From Gnetum montanum (taxonomy: Eukaryota > Streptophyta > Gnetopsida > Gnetales > Gnetaceae): a stretch of 64,000 nucleotides of DNA. Location: the NCBI GenBank assembly GCA_015680685.1, contig MNCI01017832.1:230577-294576 (forward strand), in the 5' to 3' direction. Position 1 is the first letter of the stretch, and every line of letters begins with the position of its first letter. The notes under the pieces were generated by a model. It worked only from the letters and a program-made list of their open reading frames with translations, made no database searches and had not been told where the DNA came from. The position numbers were made by a program, and so were the translations under genes. Shown here one piece after another: positions 36,712 to 47,125 of this stretch.

Positions 36712-37276
36712 GAAATTGAAGGTAGAAGGAGGGCCTCCGCCTAAAACCTTACCTTCACGCTCCCCAGCGTCTACGCTAATCAGCATTTATGCTGCCCTGT
36801 TCCAAACTCACTCTCTGCAAGTTTTCCAGCGTCTACGCTACCAACTCCACATGGACTCTATCCACAGAAACCCCAGCGTCTACGCTGCCACATGCACGCT
36901 ACACATTTTACGCTGCACATTTTACGATACGTTGTTGTCCATTTACGCTGTATGCTCTTTACGCTGTAGACCTCATCTACGCTGTGCACCAACTTCATCC
37001 CTGCTATTCTGTCTATGCCGCACTCTTTACACCATCATTCTGTTTACGTTGCCATACGTTATACCGCATTCTATACGCTGTAACCTTGTTTTACCTTCCA
37101 CCCTGATGCTGTATACACTGTCTAGCGTATACGCTGTACTCCCTACGCCGTAGACTTGTCTACACTGACCCTATACGCTGTGCCCATATACGATGTATAC
37201 GTTGTATACGTTGTCCTTATACGTCGGCAGTTTTACGTTGTACGCTGTACTTACACTAATTTCATGTCCCTACACC
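36712..37276 (+). other. Leader with dense TACGC motifs
   Basis: The untranslated leader between LTR and gag has many TACGCTG, TCTACGCT, GTATACGCTG and TATACGTTG words (36770-37250). A 234-codon open frame spans LTR and leader (36449-37153) but follows the repeat and shows no gag similarity. Confidence 0.65.
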
Positions 37277-40200
37277 ATGTCACACCCTCAACAGATCATC
37301 ATGAACCCTATAAACACCACTGCTGCAACCGCTCAAGTCACCGACGTCGTGGGCACCATGGCTGTCCGCCAGCCTACGACACAACCCACAGCGGGACCCC
37401 GCCGGTCCCTAAGGTTGTAAGGGAGGAACCCAACCTCTAACATTATAACCCAGGACCAGTACAACTTCATATGTGTGAAGCTACAAGCTGGTCTGGCAGT
37501 AGATCGAACCGAAATGGAGGTGAAGAGGCAGTTCAAACTCTTCTACAGGGGGGGACGTGAGTTCATCCCCTCTCTGTACAATATAATCCCTGTTCCAGAA
37601 CAGTACTCAGAGCTCGTTACACGACTCCTCCTGCAAAGGAGCCAGCCGTTGGATTAGCCTGCGGTAGATCTCCAACCGGAAGAGGAGGACGAGTTCGCGG
37701 TCCAATCAGAACACGAGGAATCCTATCACACCCTTAGTCTGCAAAATCATGTCAACCCCATTTTTCATCCAGACACAGGGGAAGTCATGCCCCTCCAACC
37801 CCTCAGCCTCACCCACGCACAAATGCCTTCGCCGGAAACATCCTCATTTACTCATGTTCTACCTCTGACTGACCCGGAATTCAGCACGTTCCCTCTCGCT
37901 ATCATCCCCAATGCAGCAGCCAGCCCGTCCTCGCAAGCACCACCCCCGCACAATAACATGGAAGAAACCTTTGCGCCTCGAGCGATAGGGATGCCACATG
38001 TGATACTAGCATCCACGTCCATCCACTACATTCCCCACATTCAAACGCACGGGGCCCCTTTTACCGCTGTAACCCAACAGGGGGTCCCTCCACAAAATGT
38101 AGCTGGATAATGGGCAGCAATGGGCGCTCAACCATAGCAACATCAACCTCCTCACTATAACATGCCACCCCATATGGTACAACTAGCCAACGTTCCCCCA
38201 GTACAGCCGCAACCACAACAACAACAGCCTTTCCCCTATAACGTGTCGTCCCTAATGCCACCCCCTATAAACGTGCCACAAGCACAACCCCCAGCCACAC
38301 AACTTTCAACTTTTCAACCTACTGTCCAACACTCTAACTTGTACAATATACCACAACCTCAAGTTGCCATGTCACCGAGTGCCCAAGACTGGGCAGATGC
38401 CAAAAAACTAATGCAAGAACTTACTAACGAGGTAAAGCGCCTCAAAACAGCTGTCGACGGAGAGCTGAAGGTAGTGGATTTCTACCACGATGACCCCATC
38501 AGCCCTTCCATCCCACCTCTAACATTGCCCAAAGGCATATCATTGCCGACACTAACTAAGTATAACGAGGAGACGAACCCCAATGCACATCTCATAATGT
38601 TTAGGTTGGAATACGCGTTACTCCAGGCATGGCCCCATGCCATTCTCCGAGTGTTCCCCATGTCTCTCGCAGGGAGAGCACTTGACTGGTACCAGGCCCT
38701 GCCGAGGAATTCCATCTTCTCCTTGGAGGAGTTGTTACACCAGTTCGTGACACGGTTCAAGTATAACTTAAAACCTGAGGCGACATTGGACAGCCTCATA
38801 CAGGTTAAACAAGCACCGCTTGAACCTGTACAGAAATTTGTTCAGAGGTGGAGCGCTGCTCTCAACGAGCTACATGAGCCAATCTCCCAAACCTACCTGC
38901 TTACTATTCTGAAAGGGACCGTTAATGACTTTTTTAAATCCAAGTTGTACTATCTTAACGCGCGTAACCTTAACTAAGCTTTTGTACAGATCAAAAACAT
39001 AGAAGAGGCGGCTCAAAACAGCCACGACCCTGCATACTTAGCCTTTAAAAATCAACACACTAAAAAGGATAAAGAGAAGGCTAAAACAACTATAGCAGCG
39101 ATAGCAGGAGTGCAACAAGCAAACATGGCACACCAAAATAAGCCGCCTATAACCCTACTAACTATAATAAACCTAGTCCCACAACTGCGCCGGAATCATC
39201 ATCATCGCAAAACCCAACAATGAACCGTACGCGAAATTTCGGGAGGAAAGAACCCTCTCAATATACACCTCTGCCAATGAAGCCATCACAGCTCTTCAAT
39301 CAATTCCTGAAAGCTAGGTTAATGAAACATAAACAGTTATCCCCCGCGGCCATCCAGAGACATGACCAGTTCTGTCAACTCGTTCAGAACCCAAGCTTAG
39401 CAACGCCGAATGAGCCTCCAGTGCCCAAAGGCTTTAGAATGGATCGCTTCTGTGATTATCATCAACGCAACGGGCACGGCACGGATTACTGTTTCACCTT
39501 AAAACAGGACATACAGCGGATGATCGACGACGGCCAAATCACCTTTGACAAGGCCAACCCGATCCAGCCGCAGAATCAAGCTATGGGGGTGTATAAAGAC
39601 CCTCTGAACATCAAAGAGGCGCTGTACATCATCAATACAATCTACCTTGATAATGATTCCGAGACACCCAACATTAACACCATCTACCCTGAGTGTACAC
39701 AACAAACATCTAACAAGCCATTTATAGCTCGCATCCCTGCTCCTGCGTCCACATCCATGCCCCAACCACCGCATGCTCCACAGCGGCCGTATGTTGTTCA
39801 GGTGCCTCCAACTGTAGCGACGTCTAACACCATGACACGCGACAAACCATACGTGGTGCGTGTCCCTCCCGTCGTTCCCTCAAATGCACCAACCCCTTCT
39901 ACTCGGCGTGCCCCTTTCGTAGTCCGAGTACCACCAGCAATCGCAACAGCGGAGGTCCAACCTCCACCAAAACCAACCCCGTATGTCGTTAGGATACCCA
40001 AAAGTCCTCATGATTACCAAGCCTCCACCTCACAAATGCAAGGCGAACCTAGCCCCTACGTCATTAGGGTACTCGGCTAGTCTTCTGACCAATCACATCC
40101 GACTGTCCAACCGTAACTCCGCCCGGCTCCATATGTGGTAAGAATCCCCAGGCAACCCGAGGCTCCAAGACCAGCCCCACCTCCATGCCACACACGAGAA

Positions 40201-41478
40201 CGCTTAGCAAATAGGCTTACACGTGAGCGTGTGGAGAAGGAACGCCAACGGCTAGCTATGGAACCACCTAAGCCCACTCCACTTAACTCCGTACCCATGT
40301 CGTCACCTAACGATCCACTGAACGCAGGTAACAAAAGTGAATCATCTAAAAAACATGAACCATCTAAAACGACGGCTCCGAGCAAAAATGAAAAATCAAC
40401 AAAACACGAAATAAAACTGTTGGGCCCAATGGACCCAGTCATCGTCGATAAAAACGTCCACAACAGTAGAGACTTCGCAACAGCTTTGACACAAGTCACC
40501 CAAGCATTGAAGCAAAAGAACACTTCACTAAGTTTGTATGACCTGGTTCTAACATCGCAAACACATCGTGAAGCTTTGGTACGTATGTTGACATCGATCC
40601 CAGTAAGCGAGGACTTGCCTCCAAACGAACCCTCCATTCACGCGGTGATGTACTCGCCTCACGGGACCACTCCTAAACCATTAAGCTTCCATAATGACAA
40701 TATTAAGATGGACAAGAAAATAGGAGAGGTAACAACAGCCACCATGTTCATAACGATACGCATGAACCAGTTCAAGATACATAGGGTCCACGTAGACGAT
40801 GGAGCCGCTACGAACGTGGTACCATACCCAATCGTTGAACAACTAGGGCTGACGGAGTCAATCAAACCGACTGCGACTACATGCTTAAAATCATTTAGCG
40901 GGTCACGCGTGATGGTCAAAGGCACAGTGACGTTAGACTTGATAGCAGGGGATCAATTTCCCACGTCCGCTGATTTCCTAATGGTCGATGAAATGCCAGG
41001 ATTCAACTTAATACTAGGGAGACCCTAGTTGGCCCAACTAAAAGCGGTCTCCTCCCCTATACACCAAGAGATCCACTTGCCTTATGAAGGCGGTGAAATC
41101 ATTATACACGGGGAGGCTGCTACGCCTATCATTTCATCACACGTAGACATGGACCAAGGCTCAGAGGTCAAGTTTGAGGAGCCTAAATAAAACGATAAAA
41201 ATGCGCGACAACTGGTAAGCAATAAGCCTTTAAACACGAAACAGGATCCACCTAAAATGGAAACACCTGCATCTAACATTGTACATGCGCCATCTCAAAT
41301 AGAAACTAACACAGAACTCATAACAAACGCCGAAACATCTGAAAACATTAACACAGAAGCCATTCCATCAAACGTCCCTTGGGCCGAGTTACCGTTTAAC
41401 GTAATTAGCGAAGGGGACGCTGAATACAGAATCATACGCATTGACACATCACCTAACATTAAAAGGAAGAAAATTTAA
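37277..41478 (+). pseudogene. gag-protease polyprotein of inner Tat element
   Basis: The start ATG is 37277 (MSHPQQII). A Pro/Gln-rich N-terminal part (37.8-38.4 kb) precedes the gag core at about 38540-38975 (LTKYNEETNPNAHLIMFRLE, MSLAGRALDWYQALP, LHQFVTRFKYNL), typical of retrotrans_gag. The zinc-binding block CDYHQRNGHGTDYC (39451-39492) has the C-x2-H-x4-H-x4-C form usual in Tat/Athila gag. A repeat region of PYVVRVPP units follows (39.78-40.16 kb). The protease active site reads HVDDGAATNVV (40789-40820) and its end FNLILGRP lies before 41026. Stops: 37418, 37655, 38108, 38137, 38975, 40078, 40111, 41026, 41188, plus a frameshift near 39145. Most stops are CAG/CAA/TGG decay. The natural end is TAA 41476-41478. 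Confidence 0.85.
39780..40165 (+). repeat. PYVVRVPP protein repeat region in gag
   Basis: About six units 70-110 bases apart encode RPYVVQVPP, KPYVVRVPP, APFVVRVPP, TPYVVRIPK, SPYVIRVLG and APYVVRIPR, joined by Pro/Thr/Ser-rich linkers. It lies between the zinc-binding block and the protease. Confidence 0.8.
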
Positions 41479-41489
41479 AAATTACTAAA

Positions 41490-41735
41490 ATGATACCATC
41501 TCAACCAGTTCGAAACGACGTTAAACTATAACAACTCAAAAACAACAACAACAAAAAAACAAAAACATTAGACTACACTCCTTGTCCGAAAAGACGTTAA
41601 ACTATCATGTCCGCAATGACATAAAACTAGCCATGATCAAAAATGGTCGGTCAACCAAGAAACCCATCCACGTTGTACGAAATGCTACTTGTTTACAATG
41701 GGGCCCGAAATGGCCTTAAACTAGATCACACACTT
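41490..41735 (+). repeat. TAAACT spacer array 1 (between gag-pro and antisense gene)
   Basis: Units are GAAACGACGTTAAACTATAAC, GAAAAGACGTTAAACTATC, GCAATGACATAAAACTAGCC and GAAATGGCCTTAAACTAG, 30-110 bases apart. The array sits in the gap between the sense gag-pro stop and the antisense gene stop, the same place as in the outer element. Confidence 0.65.
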
Positions 41736-42193
41736 GAGCTTCGTTTCTCCTCTTGTAATTACATCCGCATATTACACTTAGAACAAAATAAATATATATA
41801 AACCAAAATATTTTACATTGTTGTGTCGTGTGTGCAATTAAACCCAAAATCAACAAAAAATATTTATGCGCGCAATGCTGTATAATTATAAGTGTCAATT
41901 GTTTCCTTTTTTATCTCAAATTTTTCAAGTTACAACTTCCATATCAATTTGAGTCAGCATAGTCCCGAAGACAAAACAAAAAAAGAAGAAAAACTAAGCA
42001 TCTGGGGCAGGAGGATCGTCCCCTTTAGATCCACCAACGTCAGGGGCCCTGGCTCCACTGGAGCCAGCTTCTTGAGCATCATCGCCGCCTTCACCCTGAA
42101 AATACAAGATGAGACAACCAATGTAAGAATAAGAGAGCGTCAAGATTTCAAACATCCTTTAGCAAATTAGTTTCACAATGACAAAATACTTAC

Positions 42194-42979
42194 CATAGGA
42201 GATCTCCCCAAACCGAACTCCAATCGATGAAGGATTTCTTCCTCCAAAACACTAGCCCAATCTGTTTCACCAAGGCCTAGGTCGACGTCTACCAAGGCCT
42301 TTCCCTTATCAACAGCCAACCAGACTGGATGTTTCAGAGGAAATTCACCCACAGTAACTTCACCAGAAGCAGTGGTAATAACCCTCTTAGGAGATTCCAT
42401 CTCAACTATGGCGTTCTCCGCAAAGGTATCGAACGCAGAACGTAAGCCCAAACCCTCTACGAACATCTCAAGTTGTCGTTTCTCTATTGAAACTTCTTTT
42501 AATGATTTCTTATAGTGGTGCTTATGATTTTTCTCATCTTGGCCCCACTTACGCACCTTGGAGGCAAATTCCTTCCAATCCTAGCACTTCAGATTCAATA
42601 GGTCTATCTGGGCTTTACGTTCCGCGAACCTCCGAGTTAGTGACGCATGGCGATTTAACAAGTTCCAAATATCTATTGTACATAATTTTGGATGTTCGCC
42701 AAGAACTATCACCTGCTAATTGATCCAAAGCGAATTCATAACGAGCTTTGAGATCGTCGCATTCAGTCGATAACTCGGAGACTTCCTTCTCCTTTGTCTG
42801 GATCTGCAACCATAGTTGTTCGATGGATCGCCTATAGGTCCACACCAACTTGACGTTATGGACAAGGCTTTCAGCCACCTCATTGTAAACCGGCCTTGGT
42901 ACCTATTCCACTTCTGGGGGTAATGTAGCCAAACTGTCAATACTAATCGTCTCAGCAGGATCCCACCTTAACTTGGCAC
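42194..42979 (-). pseudogene. Antisense gene exon 7: coiled-coil region
   Basis: The frame reads RPVYNEVAESLVHNVKLVW, then EQLWLQIQTKEKEVSELSTE and CDDLKARYEFALDQL, heptad-rich text. After a frameshift near 42660 it continues with RRFAERKAQIDLLNLK, WGQDEKNHKHHYKKS, and a non-coiled end GRSPM at the donor. It suggests oligomerisation. Confidence 0.65.
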
Positions 42980-43683
42980 CTATATGTACGAAAAGATCAA
43001 ATGTTAAGGCAACAAAAATAGGGTGTGAACTCTAAGATGACAAGCCATTTAAAAACATTATACCTATTTCGGGGTCGACCTCCTGAATTCGTTCGACAAC
43101 TTCTTCCGCGATTCCGGCCACAAAATCCATCTTACTCGGCATTTCAGACCAAGTAAATGACTCACGGGTGCAGGAACTAACCTCAGCGGTCCTCTCAGGG
43201 GGAACTGTCTTCATAGGTACATCCAAGCGCATTGTCCTGGTCTCGTTGCCTTCATCTGAAAATGAAAACATGAAAATAAAATCTTGTAGGAATGACAACT
43301 AACAGGACAAGTTGAAATAAAATAAAAAGAAAAAAGAAAAACATACCACGCCCCTCGTCACCTTCTGGAGGATCGCCTACATCTAGATCCCCCTGAAGAA
43401 AGCTGTGGAACATTTGTTCGACACCGTCCTGGTCATCCAATGGTTCAGTATCGCCAGTGTCTCCCCTTAGCTCCTCCATTCCTCCTCCTTGATCCTTTTC
43501 CACATTTTCCTCTTCATTATTCTTCTCCGTATTCATCTCCTCTTCCTCTGTAATGGTTTCTAGTGCCTGCTTCCTCACTTCTCGAATCGAGCCAAAGATG
43601 TCAGCGACATGTAAGCAATCGAAAAGAAAAATTATAGACGAAATGAGAACAATAAAAAAATAAGCTGGAAAAAGTCTACATAC

Positions 43684-44724
43684 CGGGCATCTTGAATCTT
43701 ATGCGCTTCACTTGCTGCTCGCTTACATTCGAAGCCTCCTCAGTTGCGCATTCATGTCTTTTCAGCTTTGTTTTGGCCTAGCCCACGATTTCTTTGATCA
43801 CCCGCTTAGCTCTTCTTGCAATAAGGGGTACATCATCCGGCTCTAACCCTAGACTATCGCGAGTATGAATGGAGGTCTCCAGTGTTCCCCCGGTCGTAAT
43901 AGACATAGACTCGTCGATGCCTTCAGGCGCATCTTGGGACTTGGTTGTATCGAACAAATGGTTGATCCACGGGCGAGATAGTTGACCTCGATCCCGTAGA
44001 ACAAACTTGTTACCTGCGCGGACTACCAAAAACTCAACGAAGCGACGAAGGTAACCGGCAAAGAAGGTGAACGCAAAGTGGGATTGCGCCTCGACATTCG
44101 AGCGCAACCGCACTATCTCCTTGTGCATGCCTGACAACAGAAACTTAGCCCAATTATAGCGCATGCCAATTTCCAAGATAGTTTTCATAATGCGCACAGC
44201 CTCAACCCCAAGGCTCTTCACCTAAGAAAGGGTTTTGGGAAATATTCGTGCCCTAAACAGGGGATACAATTCATTCACCTCTTCAACCTTTGCCTTCCCC
44301 TGCATCGGGAACCCCTTGGCACCCTTGGCCAGGCCCAACCAGTCCTCCAACTCACGCATCATATGGAGCTCTTTATGAGCTCTGTCTAAGACTACATTTA
44401 TGCCATCTGCTGGTACCCCGAATAAGTTTGAGAAAAACTCGGGCGACAGATGAAAAACCACCTTAACACCCTTAATCCGGGTGCTATAGTACGAGACAGA
44501 CTCATTAAAAGAATCCATGATCCCAATCATTTCCCCTATTAATACATCAGGACTTGGGGTCATGAGGAGCTTCATAAGACCGGCATTATTCAAGAAGCAA
44601 ACAATAAATGGCGAGGCATGGTTATGCAGCCACTTCTGAGCCTTAGTCACCTCCCCGAACTTCATTGACAATGTTTTCTCAGTTCGCCCGGTTGTGACAG
44701 GATCCCCGCCAGGGGGTGCATCAA
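43684..44724 (-). pseudogene. Antisense gene exon 4: main unassigned domain
   Basis: About 346 codons. Landmarks are MKFGEVTKAQKWLHNHASPF, VKVVFHLSPEFFSNLFGVPA, ELYPLFRARIFPKTLS, MRYNWAKFLL, HFAFTFFAGYLRRFVEFLVV and SRPWINHLFD. The 'SPE...LFGVP' style recalls extra ORFs of plant Ty3/Gypsy elements and plant-mobile-type domains, but I cannot name the family. TAG codons at 44222 and near 43780 interrupt it. The older copy aligns clearly (DLFGVPANEI, SYPLFRSQAFPK, EFFIGYLKRLTKFLVVK). Confidence 0.65.
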
Positions 44725-45155
44725 CTGCAAGCGCAATATAAGATTGTTGTATTAGTATAACCCTTGGCAGTTAAAACACGTTAGCACATCCAAAGGACAT
44801 TGTCATTTACCTCCCACAGTAGACTTGGATGTGCTGCATGGACCAGAGTCACGAGGGAAAACTGGCCCCTGATCCGACCAATCTTTATCCAACCATCCAC
44901 GGGCTTGGCACAGTGCTAACGCTCTAGAGAATCGTTGGTGAAAATAGATGATGTCCCCCTTCATTAGACCTATTATAGTTTTACAAAGGGTGGGACTTGC
45001 CATGAAGGCCTCTAGAGCGGTACGAGCTAAGGCGAGCCCATCATCCTCGACACATATGCCGTCCGCATTAACTTTACGCCTACAAACGAACGGATGTCAA
45101 AACTCGAGCGAATGCCAAACGGTGAAAAGGAAGCAATAAACTTGAACAGTCCTAC

Positions 45156-45605
45156 CTGCCCACTCGGTACACTGTGCCAGGAGGGTTCTGGAATAATGTA
45201 TGCGCACGCGCTGCTAAAAACAAAGTATTATCGAGGTAGTCCTGCCCTCATGGCAATCAGGCCCACACACGCGCTAATGGGTGTGTGGACTTAGGCCCGT
45301 GGGAAGAACCGTCCTCATTCGTAAATGGCCCCTCATCAATGTCTTCCATGAAGACAACGACACCCTCTGCAGCTCCTGGCAACATCGCCTCAACTATGCT
45401 CCGCGCCACCAGTTCATTCAGGTGTGACCAGATGACTATCTCAAAGTTGTCCAATATGAAGGACAAGAAATCAGGCGCACCTTCTCTGAACCAAATCCCG
45501 TTGTGTTCCACGGTTAGGTCAGGGGTAGGCTCGTTAGCATCCATGGGGCCAAACCACGTTAACACCCCAATAAGCTCAACCATGAGGAGAAAAGGCTTGG
45601 TGTCC
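45156..45605 (-). pseudogene. Antisense gene exon 2: FCP1/NIF-like phosphatase region
   Basis: The order of blocks is KPFLLMVELIGVLTW (position of the DxDx(T/V) nucleophile motif), REGAPDFLSFILDNFEIVIW then SHLN (R-P-G-x-x-x-F-L and the I-W-[ST]-S motif II position), HPLARVW, then DNTLFLAARAHTLFQNPPGT (position of the NTLL(I/V)DDSP...NPPGT end). This spacing matches plant NLI-interacting-factor-like phosphatases of the HAD superfamily. The nucleophile aspartates are not present (VELIG), so even the ancestor may have been catalytically dead, or the residues mutated. Two in-frame TGA codons at 45257 and 45248 are best read as former CGA arginines. Confidence 0.6.
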
Positions 45606-46362
45606 CTGCAAACAGCCAGAGTACCAACGTAAAATCAGCTACACAGCAAAACAACACAAAAAAAAAATCAAGGTTCGTAGCGTAGACTGACACTTAGAAA
45701 AATTTTCTAATTGTCTACGCTCAACGTATATGTCGTCAAAACCCAGTGTATATGCTACCCGCATTTGTTTATGCCCAGCGTATACACGCTGTTGAAATCT
45801 GTTCACGCCCGGCGTATACGCTGCCTGGCCCAGCATATACGCTAACAATTAACTGTTTACGCTAATGCCCGAACCTCTTACCCTCAGCGTATACGCCACA
45901 GAAGTGGTCGACGTAAATATTCTATGCCATACATTAAGCAAACAGTGTACGCCAGAAACATGAAAAACAAGCCTACGCTGCGTCATACTTAAAAGAACTA
46001 TGTACGCTCAGCGTATACGCCGAAGAAACCCTCAGCGTATACGTCGTCACAATGAAAATAGAACTTACGCTGACAGAACAGAAAACTTACGCTGATAAAA
46101 CTTCATGCATAGAGAATTTATTACGCCGTGGTTTACACTGATATAATCGTGCAGGAAAAGTGTTTACGCTGATAAAACCGATTATACCCTGACAGTCTAC
46201 GCTAACCCGACTTACGCTATGAATTTACGCTCAGCGTATATGCCGAAACCCTCTACGCTAACCTGTTACCCTGGGCGTATACACTCGGCGTATACGTCGA
46301 AGACTGTATACAAGACCGTCTACGCTATGAGCGTAATAAACAGAAATAGGATCAGGGCCTAC
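45606..46362 (-). other. Antisense gene intron 1, filled with GTATAC motifs
   Basis: The 757-base intron is far longer than the other introns (75-103 bases). It is dense in CAGCGTATACGCC, CGGCGTATACGTC and TTACGCTGA words, the same motifs as in the LTRs. Its donor CACAG/GTAGG and acceptor CTGTTTGCAG/GG preserve frame. Confidence 0.65.
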
Positions 46363-46680
46363 CTGTGCGATGTTCCAGGCCATGATGGAATCCATGGCCA
46401 AGGTAGGCACTGCAGCATAGCTTTGCTCTCCTCCGCGAAGGTCAAGTCAGGACTCTTCCTCCCCTACCCTTCCACCTCCTTGCCCTTGCCCATCTTGGCA
46501 TCTACGCTGGGATTGCTAGCTTACGCTGAGAGTTGAAACTCAATACGCCTACGCTCGACTTTCTATGTTCGGTGTCTACGTTAGGGTCGCTCGGCGTCTA
46601 CGCTGGGGCTTGAGTTTACACTTACGCTAGGTTCCGCAATTCATGCTTACGCTCACTCAGTCGCTTACGCTCAGAAATGC
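45660..46680. repeat. GTATAC/TACGC motif cluster of the antisense 5' region
   Basis: There are dozens of TACGC-containing words in both orientations: CAGCGTATACGCC (near 45890 and 46010), CGGCGTATACGCTG (45811), GGGCGTATACACTCGGCGTAT (46275-46295), and many TTACGCTGA. Motifs continue through the predicted 5' untranslated part but stop at about 46680. Confidence 0.8.
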
Positions 46681-46705
46681 AATGTAACAAATGAAACCCC
46701 CCCCC

Positions 46706-46715
46706 TTTTATATAG
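46706..46715 (-). promoter_or_regulatory. TATA box of the antisense gene
   Basis: The minus strand reads CTATATAAAAGGGGGG. The start codon at 46493 is about 215 bases downstream, and the interval (46500-46680) carries TACGCT motifs as a presumed 5' untranslated region. Confidence 0.65.
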
Positions 46716-46860
46716 TGCTCCGCCGTCTCTGCCGCCGCCATTTACACCGTCGTTGCTCCTTTTTGCCATTTTGTGTCATTTTACTTATTTTTCGCTAAAA
46801 TTTGCCCAGAAAAAATATTTTAAAAAAAATTATTACATCCTGGTTCCCCCGTGGACCCCA

Positions 46861-47035
46861 TTTCATACGTTTACGCTGAACATTCTAGCGTAAGCTGCCA
46901 TCATGGCCCAGTATAGCCTTAAACTGCCACCTACAGCCTGGTATGGCCTTAAATTGCCACCTATGGCCCGATATGGCCTTAAACTACCACCTATGGCCCA
47001 GTAAGGTGTTAAACTGCCATGTGTCCCGGTGTGAT
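46861..47035 (+). repeat. TAAACT spacer array 2 (between antisense promoter and pol)
   Basis: Four units with a period of about 36 bases: GCCCAGTATAGCCTTAAACTGCCACC, then GCCTGGTATGG, GCCCGATATGG and GCCCAGTAAGG versions, each ending TTAAA[CT]T[GA]CCA. Confidence 0.75.
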
Positions 47036-47109
47036 AATCCACCATGCACGTACACATCATTTAAAATGACCAAAGAAACATAGAACGTTACCCATTAGCT
47101 CATTCCGCT

Positions 47110-47125
47110 CTCTGTTTATTGGCAG
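47110..47125 (+). other. Candidate splice acceptor before pol
   Basis: A pyrimidine-rich tract CTCTCTGTTTATTGGCAG ends at 47125 and is followed by the pol reading frame (GASLMDRPRLN). Ogre-type Tat elements splice out an intron between protease and reverse transcriptase; this could be its 3' site. No equally good donor was found after 41478. A possible in-frame donor CTG/GTAAGC is at 41215. Confidence 0.4.

Larger units (their letters stand above)
41994..46493 (-). pseudogene. Eight-exon antisense gene inside the Tat element
   Basis: Exons on the minus strand are 46493-46363, 45605-45156, 45079-44811, 44724-43684, 43580-43347, 43255-43064, 42979-42194 and 42095-41994. Every intron has GT...AG ends (donors such as CACAG/GTAGG, CCCG/GTATGT, ATG/GTAAGT; acceptors such as TTTGCAG, CTTGCAG, TTTTCAG), and phases match at each junction. 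About 1065 codons run from MGKGKEVEG to an acidic DDPPAPDA end. Exons 1-2 resemble a NIF/FCP1-type phosphatase, exon 4 is an unassigned globular region, exon 5 is very acidic, exon 7 is coiled coil. Breaks: TAG in exon 1, two TGA in exon 2, two TAG in exon 4, two TAG and one frameshift (near 42660) in exon 7. A TATA box stands upstream (46706-46715). A second copy at 53.6-56.3 kb confirms the exon 4 and exon 8 frames. Function is unknown. Confidence 0.8.

Noticed and set aside
36449-37153. 234-codon open frame on the plus strand
   Set aside because: It spans the LTR end and leader, follows the TACGC repeats, has low-complexity composition and no gag-like block; the matching region of the 3' LTR does not conserve it.
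40077-40637. 186-codon minus-strand frame
   Set aside because: Shadow of the gag-protease coding strand, which has clear domain matches.
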